The notes under the pieces were generated by a model that saw only the letters and a program-made list of their open reading frames with translations, was not told the DNA's origin and did not search any database. Positions 8,778-18,007 of a stretch of DNA of 64,000 bases are shown here, one piece after another. The stretch is from Aestuariirhabdus haliotis. GTDB taxonomy: Bacteria; Pseudomonadota; Gammaproteobacteria; Pseudomonadales; Aestuariirhabdaceae. The stretch's first letter is position 1. Each line of letters opens with the position of its first letter. Position numbers and translations under genes: made by a program. The DNA is taken from assembly GCF_023509475.1 (NCBI RefSeq), contig NZ_JAKSDZ010000011.1, positions 20,980 through 84,979 of the forward strand, written 5' to 3'.

Positions 8778-9305
8778 ATGATGATGCTGTTACAACGATT
8801 GCAGACTTTGGACACCCGGCTCTTCCACTGGACGTTTTATCATAGCCGTTACCTGAGCCTGTCATTTCTTGCCCGAACATTGTCGCGCACTGGCGACGGT
8901 TATCTGCAAGTTGTCTTACCCCTATTGATTCTGTGGCTGGATCCGGAGCGAGGCTGGCCGCTGCTGATGCTGATATTGCTCGCTTTCAGCATCGAGCGCA
9001 GCTGCTATCGCTGGCTTAAACAGGGGCTTAAACGCCGCCGCCCACCCAATCAGCTCCCGTCTGTGGTCAGCCTGGTTACTGCCTCCGACGAATTCAGCTT
9101 TCCTTCGGGGCATACCGCCGCCGCTTTCCTGTTGGCCGTTTTGGTAGGGCATTTCCTGCCGGATTATTCCCTCGCTTTATGGCTTTGGGCCAGCGCCGTT
9201 GGCCTGTCACGGGTACTGGTCGGCGTGCATTTTCCCGGCGACATTGTTGCCGGCGCCCTCATCGGCAGCGGCATCGGCTATTGCTGCCTGCTTCTGGTGA
9301 TTTGA
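8778..9305 (+). CDS. PAP2 superfamily membrane phosphatase
   Basis: A 175-residue integral membrane protein with all three acid-phosphatase signatures: KQGLKRRRP (KX6RP), FPSGHTAA (PSGH) and SRVLVGVHFPGD (SRX5HX3D). These enzymes dephosphorylate phosphatidic acid, undecaprenyl pyrophosphate or lipid-A phosphates at the membrane. The glycosyltransferase gene follows after 40 bases, so the two are probably one transcript, possibly acting on a lipid-linked sugar pathway (inference). Confidence 0.88.
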   Translation: MMMLLQRLQTLDTRLFHWTFYHSRYLSLSFLARTLSRTGDGYLQVVLPLLILWLDPERGWPLLMLILLAFSIERSCYRWLKQGLKRRRPPNQLPSVVSLVTASDEFSFPSGHTAAAFLLAVLVGHFLPDYSLALWLWASAVGLSRVLVGVHFPGDIVAGALIGSGIGYCCLLLVI

Positions 9306-9345
9306 CGCCACTCACCTCGCCCCCACTCAACACAGGGAGTCAACG

Positions 9346-10410
9346 ATGAAAATTCTCTACGGTATTCAAGGCACCGGTAACGGCCACCTGACAAGATCCC
9401 GGCTGCTGGCGGAACGCCTGCAACAACAACCCCTCGAGGTGGATTACCTGATTTCCGGTCGCCAGCACCATCCGCTATTTGGTATGGAGGTGTTTGGTGA
9501 TTATCGAGTGTGCCGAGGGCTAAGCTTTGCCACCCGAGACGGGGCCATCGACTATGCCGCGACGATACGGCTGAACAATGTGGGGCAGTTCTGGCGCGAG
9601 ATCCGCCAGCTCGACTTGAGCGGTTACGATCTGGTGATCAGCGATTATGAACCCGTGGTCGCCTGGGCCGCTCGTCGCCAGGGCGTGCCCTGTGTCGGCA
9701 TCGGTCATCAGTACGCCTTCTGCCACGACGTTCCCAGGCCCGGCCACGACCTGTCGGGTGCTCTATTGTTGAAATACTTTGCACCGGTCGATACTGCCAT
9801 TGGCCTGCACTGGCACCATTTCAACCAACCCATTTTGCCGCCCATCATCGATACCCGCTTGTCGCCCCAAGGTCCTCGCCAGGAAAAAGTGCTGGTCTAC
9901 CTGCCTTTCGAACATCAACAGCGGGTGATCGAAAGCCTGCTCCCCCTGAAACAGTACCAGCTTTTTATCTATGGTCCCGGCCTCTCTTTCGCCGATCAGG
10001 GGCATATCCATTTGCGGGCACCCAATCTGCGCGGCTTTAAACAGGATCTGTGCGAATCCGGCGCAGTGATCTGCAACGCCGGTTTCGAGCTGGTCAGCGA
10101 AGCCCTGCACCTGGGCATTCAACCGCTGGTTAAACCCGTTTCGGGGCAGATAGAGCAACAAGCCAATGCTCTGGCCCTGGAGCAACTGTGTCTGGGGGAT
10201 CGACTGACGACGCTCGATACCGACTGCCTGCGCGACGCTCTGGCACCCGGTCGCTTGGGCGCGCCCCAGGAGTACCCTGATGTCGCCAGTGCGCTCGCGC
10301 AGTGGATCAGCAAAGGCTATTGGTACGATACCCAATCGCTACTGAATGACCTATGGCCCGACCCGCAGCCAGCCGCCATGCAACAACAGGGTTCCTCGCA
10401 AGCCGCTTAG
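9346..10410 (+). CDS. Glycosyltransferase family protein (MJ1255/UDP-glucuronosyltransferase-like)
   Basis: A 354-residue GT-B-type protein. The N-terminus MKILYGIQGTGNGHLTRSR is typical of the Glyco_trans_1_3 family. A C-terminal nucleotide-sugar region reads AVICNAGFELVSEALHLGIQPLVKP, ending in QIEQQANALALEQL. Donor and acceptor are not known. It sits 40 bases after the PAP2 phosphatase and just before dbpA; the start is preceded by AGGGAG. Confidence 0.82.
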   Translation: MKILYGIQGTGNGHLTRSRLLAERLQQQPLEVDYLISGRQHHPLFGMEVFGDYRVCRGLSFATRDGAIDYAATIRLNNVGQFWREIRQLDLSGYDLVISDYEPVVAWAARRQGVPCVGIGHQYAFCHDVPRPGHDLSGALLLKYFAPVDTAIGLHWHHFNQPILPPIIDTRLSPQGPRQEKVLVYLPFEHQQRVIESLLPLKQYQLFIYGPGLSFADQGHIHLRAPNLRGFKQDLCESGAVICNAGFELVSEALHLGIQPLVKPVSGQIEQQANALALEQLCLGDRLTTLDTDCLRDALAPGRLGAPQEYPDVASALAQWISKGYWYDTQSLLNDLWPDPQPAAMQQQGSSQAA

Positions 10411-10557
10411 CGAAATGATTGAAGGGTTCTCAGCACAACCCTGTGGTTCGGTACCGCATTCACCGACGAAGGAGCCCATACTATGAGTTTCTGTCGAAGC
10501 CCCAGACCCGCCGCCAATCGCAGCGTACGGGGACGCTACCGCGCAACCGAAATCTGC

Positions 10558-10563
10558 TACAAT
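10558..10563 (+). promoter_or_regulatory. Candidate -10 box of dbpA
   Basis: TACAAT lies about 36 bases before the dbpA GTG start, within CTGCTACAATGCGCGCCCC. No convincing -35 box is visible, so this is only a likely sigma-70 -10 element. Confidence 0.4.
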
Positions 10564-10598
10564 GCGCGCCCCGCTTCCCCCTTTGCTGCGAGCCCTCC

Positions 10599-12020
10599 GT
10601 GACCGATACTGCTTTTTCCTCTCTGGCCCTGCCCACCGCACTGCTCGATACCCTGCAACAGCTCGGTTACGAAAAAATGACGCCGATTCAGGCCCAGTCC
10701 CTGCCCCGCTCGATGGCCGGTGAAGACCTGATTGCCAAGGCCAAGACCGGCAGCGGCAAAACCGCCGCCTTTGGTATCGGATTACTGTTACGGCTTAAAC
10801 CCGCCCATTTTGCGGTGCAAGCCCTGGTGCTGTGCCCAACCCGTGAACTCAGTACCCAGGTGGCCACCGAGCTGCGTCGGCTGGCGCGTTTTCAGCAAAA
10901 CACCAAGATCATCACCCTGTGCGGTGGCCAGCCCATTGGCCCACAGATCGGTTCGCTCGAACACGGCGCGCACATTGTCGTGGGCACACCAGGTCGTATT
11001 GCCGACCATCTACGCAAAGGCACTCTCAAGCTGGATAAGGTCAAGACTCTGGTACTGGACGAAGCCGACCGTATGCTGGATATGGGCTTTATCGAAGCCA
11101 TCGAAGGCATCATCGATCACACCCCCGGCAACCGACAAACCCTGCTGTTCTCGGCTACCTACCCGAAACAGATTCGCCAGCTCAGCTCGCGGTTCCAAAA
11201 CAATCCGGTCGAGGTCAGTGTCGAGTCGGTACACAGCCCGCAACAAATTACCCAGCTGTGCTACCCCACCAGCGAAGCGGACAAGGATGATCTGCTGGTT
11301 CGCTTACTGAGCCATTTCCGCCCCGCGTCCTGCGTGCTGTTTTGCAATACCAAGCAACAGTGCGAAACCATCAGCGCCATGCTGCGCGACCAGGGTTTCA
11401 GTGCCGGCGCCATGCATGGCGATATGATGCAGAAAGAACGGGACCAGATGCTGATCCAGTTTGCCAATGGCAGCTGTTCCATACTCGCAGCGACCGATGT
11501 GGCCGCGCGCGGGCTCGACATCAACGACCTGCCGGCGGTGATCAATTACGACCTGCCGCGCAACTCCGAAACCTATGTACACCGCATTGGCCGCACCGGC
11601 CGGGCGGGTAAGGAGGGTCTGGCCCTGAGCCTCTATACCGATTACGAGAGCCGAAAAATACGCGCCATCGAAGAGTACCAGCAACAGCCGTTACCGCTGG
11701 GAGAAATGGGTGACTTGCCGTCGCAGGTAACGCCAATGCACGCGAGCATGGTCACGCTGTGTATCTCCGGCGGGCGCAAGGACAAGGTTCGTCCCGGGGA
11801 TATCCTGGGCGCACTAACCGGCGAAGCAGGCATTGCCGGCGACCTGGTCGGCAAGATCAATATTCTCGACCACGTGGCCTTTGTCGCCATCAAACGCGAC
11901 ACCGCTAATCAGGCCCTGGGACGCTTGATCAACGGCAAAATCAAGGGGCGCAAGTTCAAGGTCCGTCCAATGGAGGCCGGTTTACCGCTGGGTGATGAAC
12001 GGCCTCCGAGACGCCGCTGA
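10599..12020 (+). CDS. dbpA: ATP-dependent RNA helicase DbpA
   Basis: A 473-residue DEAD-box helicase. Motifs in order: Q motif GYEKMTPIQ, Walker A AKTGSGKT, DEAD in VLDEADRMLDMGF, SAT, and HRIGRTGRAG. The C-terminal ~75 residues form the DbpA RNA-binding domain (ISGGRKDKVRPGDILGAL ... NGKIKGRKFKVR), which in Escherichia coli recognises hairpin 92 of 23S rRNA during large-subunit assembly. I chose the GTG at 10599 because it gives the family-like N-terminus; the frame is open further upstream but that part is not DbpA-like. Confidence 0.93.
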   Translation: MTDTAFSSLALPTALLDTLQQLGYEKMTPIQAQSLPRSMAGEDLIAKAKTGSGKTAAFGIGLLLRLKPAHFAVQALVLCPTRELSTQVATELRRLARFQQNTKIITLCGGQPIGPQIGSLEHGAHIVVGTPGRIADHLRKGTLKLDKVKTLVLDEADRMLDMGFIEAIEGIIDHTPGNRQTLLFSATYPKQIRQLSSRFQNNPVEVSVESVHSPQQITQLCYPTSEADKDDLLVRLLSHFRPASCVLFCNTKQQCETISAMLRDQGFSAGAMHGDMMQKERDQMLIQFANGSCSILAATDVAARGLDINDLPAVINYDLPRNSETYVHRIGRTGRAGKEGLALSLYTDYESRKIRAIEEYQQQPLPLGEMGDLPSQVTPMHASMVTLCISGGRKDKVRPGDILGALTGEAGIAGDLVGKINILDHVAFVAIKRDTANQALGRLINGKIKGRKFKVRPMEAGLPLGDERPPRRR

Positions 12021-12113
12021 GTTGGCACGCCGCCGGGATCTAACAGCGGGGGCGGCAGCAGCCTCAATACCTGAACACCGTTTGTGACCAATCAATGCGT
12101 TGACGACTGATGG

Positions 12114-12815
12114 CTAGACCTTTTCTACCGGCCTTAGCCAAGCAAAGGATTTTTTCAGAAAGCCCTCGGCATCCGTCTCAATAATTTCTCCATGAGCCAT
12201 AATGATTCGAACCGGTTTCCAGGCAAGCAGACGATCATAATGCCGCCTTGCTTCGTTACGACCAAACAGAAAACTGAATCGCCAATCTATAGGGGTTCTG
12301 CCGTTTGGGGCTAATATGCCGGTCAGCCTTAACAGGATGCGCTGGGTAAAGCTAAAGCCATCTGGAGAAAAATTCTCGATTAAATCCGTAACAATGAGCG
12401 ACTTTGATGCCACATGCAGAAATACCGATTCCTGCATCAAGGGCGAACCGGTAAAGAGAAGCTGTTCAATATCAACCTTCCAGGGGTAATGCCCTGCAGT
12501 GGTTAATTCTCCAGAAAACACCAGATCACTTCGTTTTTTAATAAGCTCTTCGGTCCCGTATGTTAATGCCGAGGGATAGGCTTGCTGCCATTCGTGCAGG
12601 AATAAATGATGGAGATGATTGGGCGCGATCAGGTACTGCACATCCCCGATCCCATCAATCCACTCTCTAATCTCTTCCGTCAATGCAATAGGGCTATGCA
12701 CCCACAGCTTGTTCTGCGGCAGTCGTATAACCACCATTCGGGTTGAAAAAGGGATCGTCAAAAAGGGAACCGATGTTCCATTGCAGACCCAGAGGTCGCT
12801 ACAGATTTTTTCCAT
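12114..12815 (-). CDS. DUF4336 domain protein (metallo-hydrolase-like)
   Basis: A 233-residue protein of the DUF4336 family, related to the metallo-beta-lactamase fold: the strand LWVHSPIALTEEIREWID, the histidine-containing PNHLHHLFLHEW segment, and a late AHGEIIE. Such proteins are predicted soluble hydrolases of unknown substrate. It lies 98 bases downstream of the membrane-protein gene on the same strand and may share the TetR-controlled promoter (inference). Confidence 0.78.
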   Translation of the reverse strand: MEKICSDLWVCNGTSVPFLTIPFSTRMVVIRLPQNKLWVHSPIALTEEIREWIDGIGDVQYLIAPNHLHHLFLHEWQQAYPSALTYGTEELIKKRSDLVFSGELTTAGHYPWKVDIEQLLFTGSPLMQESVFLHVASKSLIVTDLIENFSPDGFSFTQRILLRLTGILAPNGRTPIDWRFSFLFGRNEARRHYDRLLAWKPVRIIMAHGEIIETDAEGFLKKSFAWLRPVEKV

Positions 12816-12913
12816 GAACTGTCCTCTTATATCAATACAGAGCCCTCTCCACCTCGATAACGAACATCAGGAGTTTGCCAGGGCGCCTCTGCCTTCGGAT
12901 AGCGCCCGCAATT

Positions 12914-13543
12914 TTATGGGCGTTCCGATACTTCCGCTGGACGATACGGCTCTTCTCGTACGCCATGGGAGAGAACCAGTTTAATTATGTAGATAGGGGC
13001 CAACCATTCCAGTCCGGCAGGTGCAGAGAAAGCAACCTGACCAATAATGATTGAGAGCATAACGATAAGCAGCGCCACCGGACGGTGGAGGTAAAGAGGT
13101 AATAGATGGAGAACCAGGATTGAAGCCATCATCAATCCATACCAGAAAAACCCGTAGCTCCAGGTCACATCAAAGCATAATGGCGCGACAAATATCTGGA
13201 AATGAATAGCAGGAAAGACAAACTTGCTGCCTACCAAACGACCTAACCAGGATAATTTCAGTGACTGATCGGTATGCAAGAAGCGCTTCATAGAACCCAA
13301 CGAATTGGTAATAACACCACCCACCATATCCAACACCAGAGCGCTCGCAACGATCAATTGCAACAAGCTCCATTCCAGGTCTTGCCATACCAGGAAGTAC
13401 AAAATAACAGGGGCACAGAATGCTGCATAATTGGCCAGCGCTCGTTCTGCTTTTGTTGCTCCGAAACCCGCGGTAAAACTAAAGTCACCTGAACAATTCC
13501 AATCTATATCTGCATTTTTAACTCTGAACTTATCTATCTGCAT
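12914..13543 (-). CDS. Hypothetical multi-pass membrane protein
   Basis: A 209-residue protein with about five or six predicted transmembrane helices (for example PVILYFLVW, QLIVASALVLDMVGGVI, LMMASILVLHLLPLYL, ALLIVMLSIIIGQVAF). I do not recognise the family. It is divergent from a TetR regulator across a region with two palindromes, which makes it the probable regulated target. A DUF4336 gene follows on the same strand. Confidence 0.7.
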   Translation of the reverse strand: MQIDKFRVKNADIDWNCSGDFSFTAGFGATKAERALANYAAFCAPVILYFLVWQDLEWSLLQLIVASALVLDMVGGVITNSLGSMKRFLHTDQSLKLSWLGRLVGSKFVFPAIHFQIFVAPLCFDVTWSYGFFWYGLMMASILVLHLLPLYLHRPVALLIVMLSIIIGQVAFSAPAGLEWLAPIYIIKLVLSHGVREEPYRPAEVSERP

Positions 13544-13616
13544 CTATCCACTCCAACATTTTTTCGGCTTTTCAGGCAATACATAACCATTTCCGGTTAA
13601 CGGACCAGACCCTATA

Positions 13617-13632
13617 TAGTCCGATCGGACTA
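13617..13632. promoter_or_regulatory. Perfect 16-bp palindrome, probable TetR operator 1
   Basis: TAGTCCGATCGGACTA is its own reverse complement and lies about 75 bases upstream of the membrane-protein start. It shares the pattern AGTCC-RATY-GGWCT with the second site at 13671-13684. It is a strong candidate operator for the adjacent TetR protein. Confidence 0.7.
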
Positions 13633-13670
13633 AATAATACAAACACCACACGCACCAAGTCAATCTTTTT

Positions 13671-13684
13671 AGTCCAATTGGTCT
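13671..13684. promoter_or_regulatory. Near-perfect palindrome, probable TetR operator 2
   Basis: AGTCCAATTGGTCT is a palindrome except for one symmetric position pair. It matches the 13617-13632 site in 11 of 14 positions and lies about 75 bases before the tetR start, consistent with autoregulation. Confidence 0.6.
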
Positions 13685-13757
13685 TTTTAGGGTTTATAAG
13701 GCATGTTATAGTCCTCACCACTGTGCTTTTTGTAATACATTCGGAGCAATGAGAGAC

Positions 13758-14312
13758 ATGCCCAAAGTCGTTGACCACGAGGCCTACCGACAGGAATTAA
13801 CCACCAAAGCCGTAGCGGTGTTTACTGAGCATGGCTACCACGGGCTTGGTATGCGTGGTATAGCCGAAGCAATGGGGGTCTCTAAAAGTGCGCTTTATCA
13901 TTATTTCCCCAGCAAAAAGGCACTGTTTGAAGCCTGCACCGAGTTCATCACGCAACCCTACAGCCTCTATGGCCAGGATAGTGATCATGCAAAATCCGAC
14001 ACAATCGATGAGCCATTAAAGGCACTGTTAACAACCCTGGATAATCGTTTCCGGGGCGAGATGGTTCTGCTACTGGACTATGTCAAAGACCGAGATAGTG
14101 CCGATATACAAAATGATCCACTGTTAAGAAAAGCCGACCAGGCCTTTCTTAACGAGCTCACCAAAGCAGTAGGCACCAAGCACTCAGAACAGGCCTATGC
14201 TCTGATGATGGGAGGATTACTACTCAGGTTGTTCAACGGCAATCAAACGACTATCGATGAGATTCAAGCCTGGATCGAAGCACTTGTGGAGAAAGCGCAA
14301 ACCCCAGATTGA
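13758..14312 (+). CDS. TetR/AcrR family transcriptional regulator
   Basis: About 184 residues. The N-terminal helix-turn-helix is GMRGIAEAMGVSKSALYHYF followed by PSKKALFEA, the standard TetR DNA-binding layout; the rest is a helical ligand-binding domain. An in-frame ATG nine bases upstream (13749) is too close to GGAG to be a good start, so 13758 is preferred. It is divergent from the membrane-protein/DUF4336 pair and probably represses it and itself through the two palindromes. Ligand unknown. Confidence 0.88.
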   Translation: MPKVVDHEAYRQELTTKAVAVFTEHGYHGLGMRGIAEAMGVSKSALYHYFPSKKALFEACTEFITQPYSLYGQDSDHAKSDTIDEPLKALLTTLDNRFRGEMVLLLDYVKDRDSADIQNDPLLRKADQAFLNELTKAVGTKHSEQAYALMMGGLLLRLFNGNQTTIDEIQAWIEALVEKAQTPD

Positions 14313-14320
14313 GCGCTTTC
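14291..14320 (+). terminator. Hairpin overlapping the tetR stop
   Basis: GAAAGCGC (14291-14298) pairs with GCGCTTTC (14313-14320) around a 14-base loop that includes the stop codon region. There is no T-tract, so terminator function is uncertain. Confidence 0.4.
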
Positions 14321-14408
14321 CTGACACACAGGCAAGTCACTAAAAAAGAGACCCTGTTCCCGTAGTTCTCAACACTCGCGATATCTCAGGCTAGTCCAAT
14401 CATTGTCA

Positions 14409-15533
14409 TCAAAGACTGCGCCGCAAGCGGCACCGTTCAAGCCTCAAAGGCTCGGGAAGGCGCAGCTGCAGGGCATCGAGCACTCCGCAAGGTTCCAACC
14501 ACTGATCGACGCTTTGCTGTTCAGCACAACTCAGGGATTGGTAATCGTCCAGCACCCGCTGCAACATCCAATAGGTATAGGTGATGCAGGCTCGTGTTTC
14601 GGTGACACCCTGAATATGCATATCGATCTTGCCCAACGCCCTGGGCAGGGTATCGGCATCGGGGTGTTCCTCCAGCCAGACTGACACGCGCTCTACCAGT
14701 TGATTCAGGGATGGAAACATCTCCCCGAAGATCATCTGTAACAGGGGATCCAGTGTCGAGGGCACCGCATCCTTTTCCAGCCACTGTCCAGCCTTCGCCT
14801 CAGGGGCACCCTCGCCCAACCGATGAATCCAATCGACTAGCGCCGGGTGTTGTTTGACCAATGCGCTGGAATACGGATCACGATACAGGTGAGCATAGAT
14901 AGGCCCATACAAAGCCAGGTCGGCCACACAGGGGGATGCTCCCAACAGATACCGATGTTGCTGTAGATGATCTTCCAGAATCGATAACAAACGCTCGCAC
15001 CAGCGCTCCACCGCTGGTACCGATCGTTCCGTAACGCCACACAACGGCAAATAGGATTGCATTCGGTCTGCCAGTTTTCGACCGAGGAACCGCTGCACAA
15101 AACCGGGCCAGTTGGGCAATGCGCTGGCACCAAATTCCCGGGTAATAAAGGCGTAATTTTGCTCTTTGTAATACCAGCGATAATGCAGCGCAATGCTCGG
15201 TAACCATTCGTCGGCGTAGAGCTCGATCAATCGGCATAACAGCCGTTGGCGAGGCGTAACCGGTAACAATGGCCGCTCGGGAAATTGCTGCTCCAGATGA
15301 TCGAGAATCACCGTGGAGTCCTGCAAGTACTCGCCCTCAGGCGTCTCCATCACCGGCATAATAATCCGCCCAACCTTAGGTGCCAGGCGTTTTTTCATGG
15401 TGCGATAATCGGGCGCTATATCCTCGAAAGACGCCCGCTTGAAACGTAACCCGGCACGGGTCTTGGCTGTGTAGGGCGACACTTGCCAGCCGTAGTGGCG
15501 GTACTGGAGTGAGGCGTCTTTCGACTTGGGCAT
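14409..15533 (-). CDS. Glutathione S-transferase family protein, long form
   Basis: A 374-residue protein. It opens with a thioredoxin-like GST N-domain (SPYTAKTRAGLRFKR, then MPVMETPEGEYLQDSTVILDHLE, where PV and QDST mark the glutathione-binding turn). An all-helical C-domain follows (YLLGASPCVADLALYGPIYAHL). It is longer than the usual 200-230 residues, with an extra ~110 residues at the C-terminus. Similar long bacterial GSTs are known without assigned substrates. Confidence 0.8.
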   Translation of the reverse strand: MPKSKDASLQYRHYGWQVSPYTAKTRAGLRFKRASFEDIAPDYRTMKKRLAPKVGRIIMPVMETPEGEYLQDSTVILDHLEQQFPERPLLPVTPRQRLLCRLIELYADEWLPSIALHYRWYYKEQNYAFITREFGASALPNWPGFVQRFLGRKLADRMQSYLPLCGVTERSVPAVERWCERLLSILEDHLQQHRYLLGASPCVADLALYGPIYAHLYRDPYSSALVKQHPALVDWIHRLGEGAPEAKAGQWLEKDAVPSTLDPLLQMIFGEMFPSLNQLVERVSVWLEEHPDADTLPRALGKIDMHIQGVTETRACITYTYWMLQRVLDDYQSLSCAEQQSVDQWLEPCGVLDALQLRLPEPLRLERCRLRRSL

Positions 15534-15762
15534 CAGCTGTCCTTGTTATTATTCCAGGCGATAGCTTAGCCTACCCTAAGGATCGGCAGGCACCAATTGC
15601 CGTATCGTTCATACGGAATGGCCGCAAGTAATGACGGCAAAACTCATATTGGCGTTTAAAGTAAGGCCGTTTAAATAGCACCACTGAAAAGACCTTCAGG
15701 TGTCGGCAGGCACGGGGTATATTACTGTCGTTATTGCTTATCACTATCACAAGGAGCCCGTG

Positions 15763-16401
15763 ATGGATTATCTTCAAGTTATCAGCTTTGCCATAATCGC
15801 CCTGCTGCTGGTTATCTCCCCCGGGCCCAATGGCCTGTTGATTGCGAAAACAGTGCCCAGCGCTGGCAAGCAAGCCGGATTCGCCAACGTTGCCGGTTTT
15901 CTGGCCGCTTTCTACCTTCACGGTAGCCTGTCGATTCTGGGTATTTCGGTGATCCTGACCCAGTCGGCGGAAGCCTTTTTTGTGGTCAAACTGCTGGGTG
16001 CAGCATATCTCACCTGGATTGGTCTCAAAGCCCTGCTAAGCGCTACCCGTCCCAGCCCAAAACCTCAAACCAACGCAATACCCGGCCGCAGCAAAGCCAA
16101 GCTGAGCCGATCGTTTCTCGAAGGCTTTTTGACCAACGCCCTGAATCCCAAAGTGTCGATGTTTTATCTGGCCGCCTTTCCGCAATTTATGCCCATTGGC
16201 GACAACGCTATCAGCTATGCGTTCTTGCTGGTCACGGTTCATTCGCTGATTAATCTACTCTGGTTTTCCTCCATGGTGCTGTTGTTCTCACGTCTGGTTA
16301 GTGCGAGCAAAAATCCGGTTTTCCAACGAGTCCTACAGGGTGTTACCGGCGTGGTGTTTATCGGCTTTGGCGCAAAGCTGATGGCGCTGCAACCTAAATA
16401 G
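15763..16401 (+). CDS. LysE/RhtB family amino-acid exporter
   Basis: A 212-residue membrane protein with about six helices. It carries the family signature near the N-terminus (SPGPNGLLIAKT) and a FLEGFLTNALNPKVSMFYLAAFPQF-type central segment that defines LysE/RhtB exporters. These proteins export amino acids such as homoserine, threonine or lysine from the cytoplasm. AAGGAG seven bases upstream fixes the ATG at 15763. The specific substrate cannot be read from sequence. Confidence 0.88.
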   Translation: MDYLQVISFAIIALLLVISPGPNGLLIAKTVPSAGKQAGFANVAGFLAAFYLHGSLSILGISVILTQSAEAFFVVKLLGAAYLTWIGLKALLSATRPSPKPQTNAIPGRSKAKLSRSFLEGFLTNALNPKVSMFYLAAFPQFMPIGDNAISYAFLLVTVHSLINLLWFSSMVLLFSRLVSASKNPVFQRVLQGVTGVVFIGFGAKLMALQPK

Positions 16402-16452
16402 ACCTGGGCATTGCCGGCAGGGATGGGGCAACTTTTGCCATTATCTACAGAA

Positions 16453-16489
16453 AAAAAGCCGCCCGGTTTGATCCACCGGACGGCTTTTT
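16453..16489. terminator. Bidirectional Rho-independent terminator
   Basis: A 15-base stem with one mismatch (AAAAAGCCGCCCGGT / ACCGGACGGCTTTTT) around a 7-base loop. The A-run and T-run let it work on both strands. It sits between the convergent LysE-family and nfeD genes. Confidence 0.9.
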
Positions 16490-16564
16490 CACTACTGGGC
16501 TTCTTTCTCAGGTCTGCTGAGACTCTCGTTTTATAAACCCCAGAGATCTGATCGTGGAAGCTTA

Positions 16565-17035
16565 TTACACGGGCTTAACGCGAAAACGTCCCACATCAAC
16601 CGAGGTTACCGCGACTCGCTGGCCAGCCTTGATCTCACTGACACCGGCCTTGTGGTCGACCTCGACTTTCCAGGTTATCCCTGAATACAGGGTTGAGCCC
16701 GGCTGGGTAGCGCTAATATCGCTCTCCAGCACAAACTCGTGACCAATAAAATCACTGCTGTTGTCTTTTTGGGATTTACGACCACCCTGTAAACGCTTGA
16801 GCGGTCGCCACAACAAGGCGGTGATAATACCGGTGCTGATACCGGTACAGGCCACACCGGCAGTCCAGGTTTCCGGAATCAGGGTCAGGCTCATTAACGC
16901 GCCGCTGGCTAACGCACCCAAGCCGGCGAACAGAAATACGCCGGTAACAAAACCGGTTAGCACTTCAACCGCCAGCAAGGCCAGGCCCAGGACCAACCAG
17001 AATTCCGCCTGGTGGTTGACGATGTATTCAATCAT
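16565..17035 (-). CDS. NfeD family membrane protein
   Basis: A 156-residue protein with an N-terminal hydrophobic segment (FWLVLGLALLAVEVLTGF), two more membrane helices and a C-terminal OB-fold-like beta domain (GSTLYSGITWKVEVDHKAG ... GQRVAVTSVDVGRFRVKP). NfeD proteins partner with stomatin/SPFH proteins in the inner membrane. The paraslipin gene lies 15 bases upstream on the same strand, the usual pairing. Confidence 0.88.
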   Translation of the reverse strand: MIEYIVNHQAEFWLVLGLALLAVEVLTGFVTGVFLFAGLGALASGALMSLTLIPETWTAGVACTGISTGIITALLWRPLKRLQGGRKSQKDNSSDFIGHEFVLESDISATQPGSTLYSGITWKVEVDHKAGVSEIKAGQRVAVTSVDVGRFRVKPV

Positions 17036-17050
17036 CGCTGAACCTCCCCA

Positions 17051-18007
17051 CTAGGATTGAACGTTCTTGTCGGCGTTCAGGGTATTAATGATGGTCATGG
17101 CTTCGGCAACAACACCGGCCGCGCCGGTATTACCTTCGGGCAGCAGGACTACGGTGGAGTCCTTGGCAATCGCTTGCTTGGCATCGATCGCTTTATCGGC
17201 CAGGTTCAACTGAATCGCCTTCTGGCCTTCATGGGTATCGGCAACTCTACCAACCGTCTCAAGGGCGGTGGCTTGAGCCTCGGCCACGGCAATAATGGCT
17301 TTCGCCTCACCTTCGGCGCGTAGAATCTGCTCGGCCTTGTCGGCTTCCGCCGACAGCACCTGCGCCTGCTTGTCACCTTCGGCCACGTTAATCGCCGATT
17401 GACGCTGACCTTCGGATTCCAGGATGGTCGCGCGCTTTTCACGCTCCGCTTTCATCTGGCGTTCCATAGCATCAAGAATGGTACGAGGTGGCTCGATATC
17501 CTTGATCTCGTAACGCATCACCTGAATGCCCCAGGGCTCGGACGCGGTATTGATGGCGTTCACGATATTGATGTTGAGGCTTTCACGCTCTTCAAAGGTT
17601 TTGTCCAGATCGATCTTACCGATCTCACTACGCATGGTGGTTTGCGCCAGCTGGGACACCGCGTAAACGTAGTTATCGACACCGTAGGAAGCCTTGTAGG
17701 GGTCGAGCAATTTCAGGTACAGAACACCATCCACGACCAGAGAAATATTGTCCTTGGTGATGGCCGCCTGGCTAGGCACATCGTAGGCGTGCTCTTTCAG
17801 GGATTGCTCGTAGGTTACCTTGTCGATAAAGGGAACCAGCATATTCAAACCGGCTACCATGGTTTTGTTGTACTTGCCGAAGCGCTCGACGACGAAAGCC
17901 TGATTCTGCGGCACAAACTTGACCGACGACTTGACCAGAATAACAACCAGTACTGCCAGCACTACCCAAAAATTAAAGATGAAGCCAAATAGCTGTTCGA
18001 TCGCCAT
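17051..18007 (-). CDS. Paraslipin, SPFH/Band 7 domain protein (QmcA-like)
   Basis: A 318-residue membrane scaffold protein. It has one N-terminal helix (FWVVLAVLVVILVKSSV), the SPFH domain (PQNQAFVVERFGKYNKTMVAGLNMLVPF ... WGIQVMRYEIKDIEPP), then a long alanine/glutamate-rich coiled coil (GDKQAQVLSAEADKAEQILR). Such proteins organise membrane microdomains and modulate proteases. It is first in a two-gene unit with nfeD. Confidence 0.92.
   Translation of the reverse strand: MAIEQLFGFIFNFWVVLAVLVVILVKSSVKFVPQNQAFVVERFGKYNKTMVAGLNMLVPFIDKVTYEQSLKEHAYDVPSQAAITKDNISLVVDGVLYLKLLDPYKASYGVDNYVYAVSQLAQTTMRSEIGKIDLDKTFEERESLNINIVNAINTASEPWGIQVMRYEIKDIEPPRTILDAMERQMKAEREKRATILESEGQRQSAINVAEGDKQAQVLSAEADKAEQILRAEGEAKAIIAVAEAQATALETVGRVADTHEGQKAIQLNLADKAIDAKQAIAKDSTVVLLPEGNTGAAGVVAEAMTIINTLNADKNVQS

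Noticed and set aside
9763..10335. 190-codon minus-strand frame inside the glycosyltransferase gene
   Set aside because: Antisense to a well-supported gene, with no domain features.
14409..15533. GST gene as the missing maleylacetoacetate isomerase of tyrosine breakdown
   Set aside because: It is far too long (374 residues), lies 37 kb from the hpd cluster and lacks the SSCS-type active-site motif of MaiA.
17399..17992. 197-codon plus-strand frame opposite the paraslipin gene
   Set aside because: The paraslipin frame is clearly the real one, with SPFH domain and coiled coil; the opposite frame has no features.
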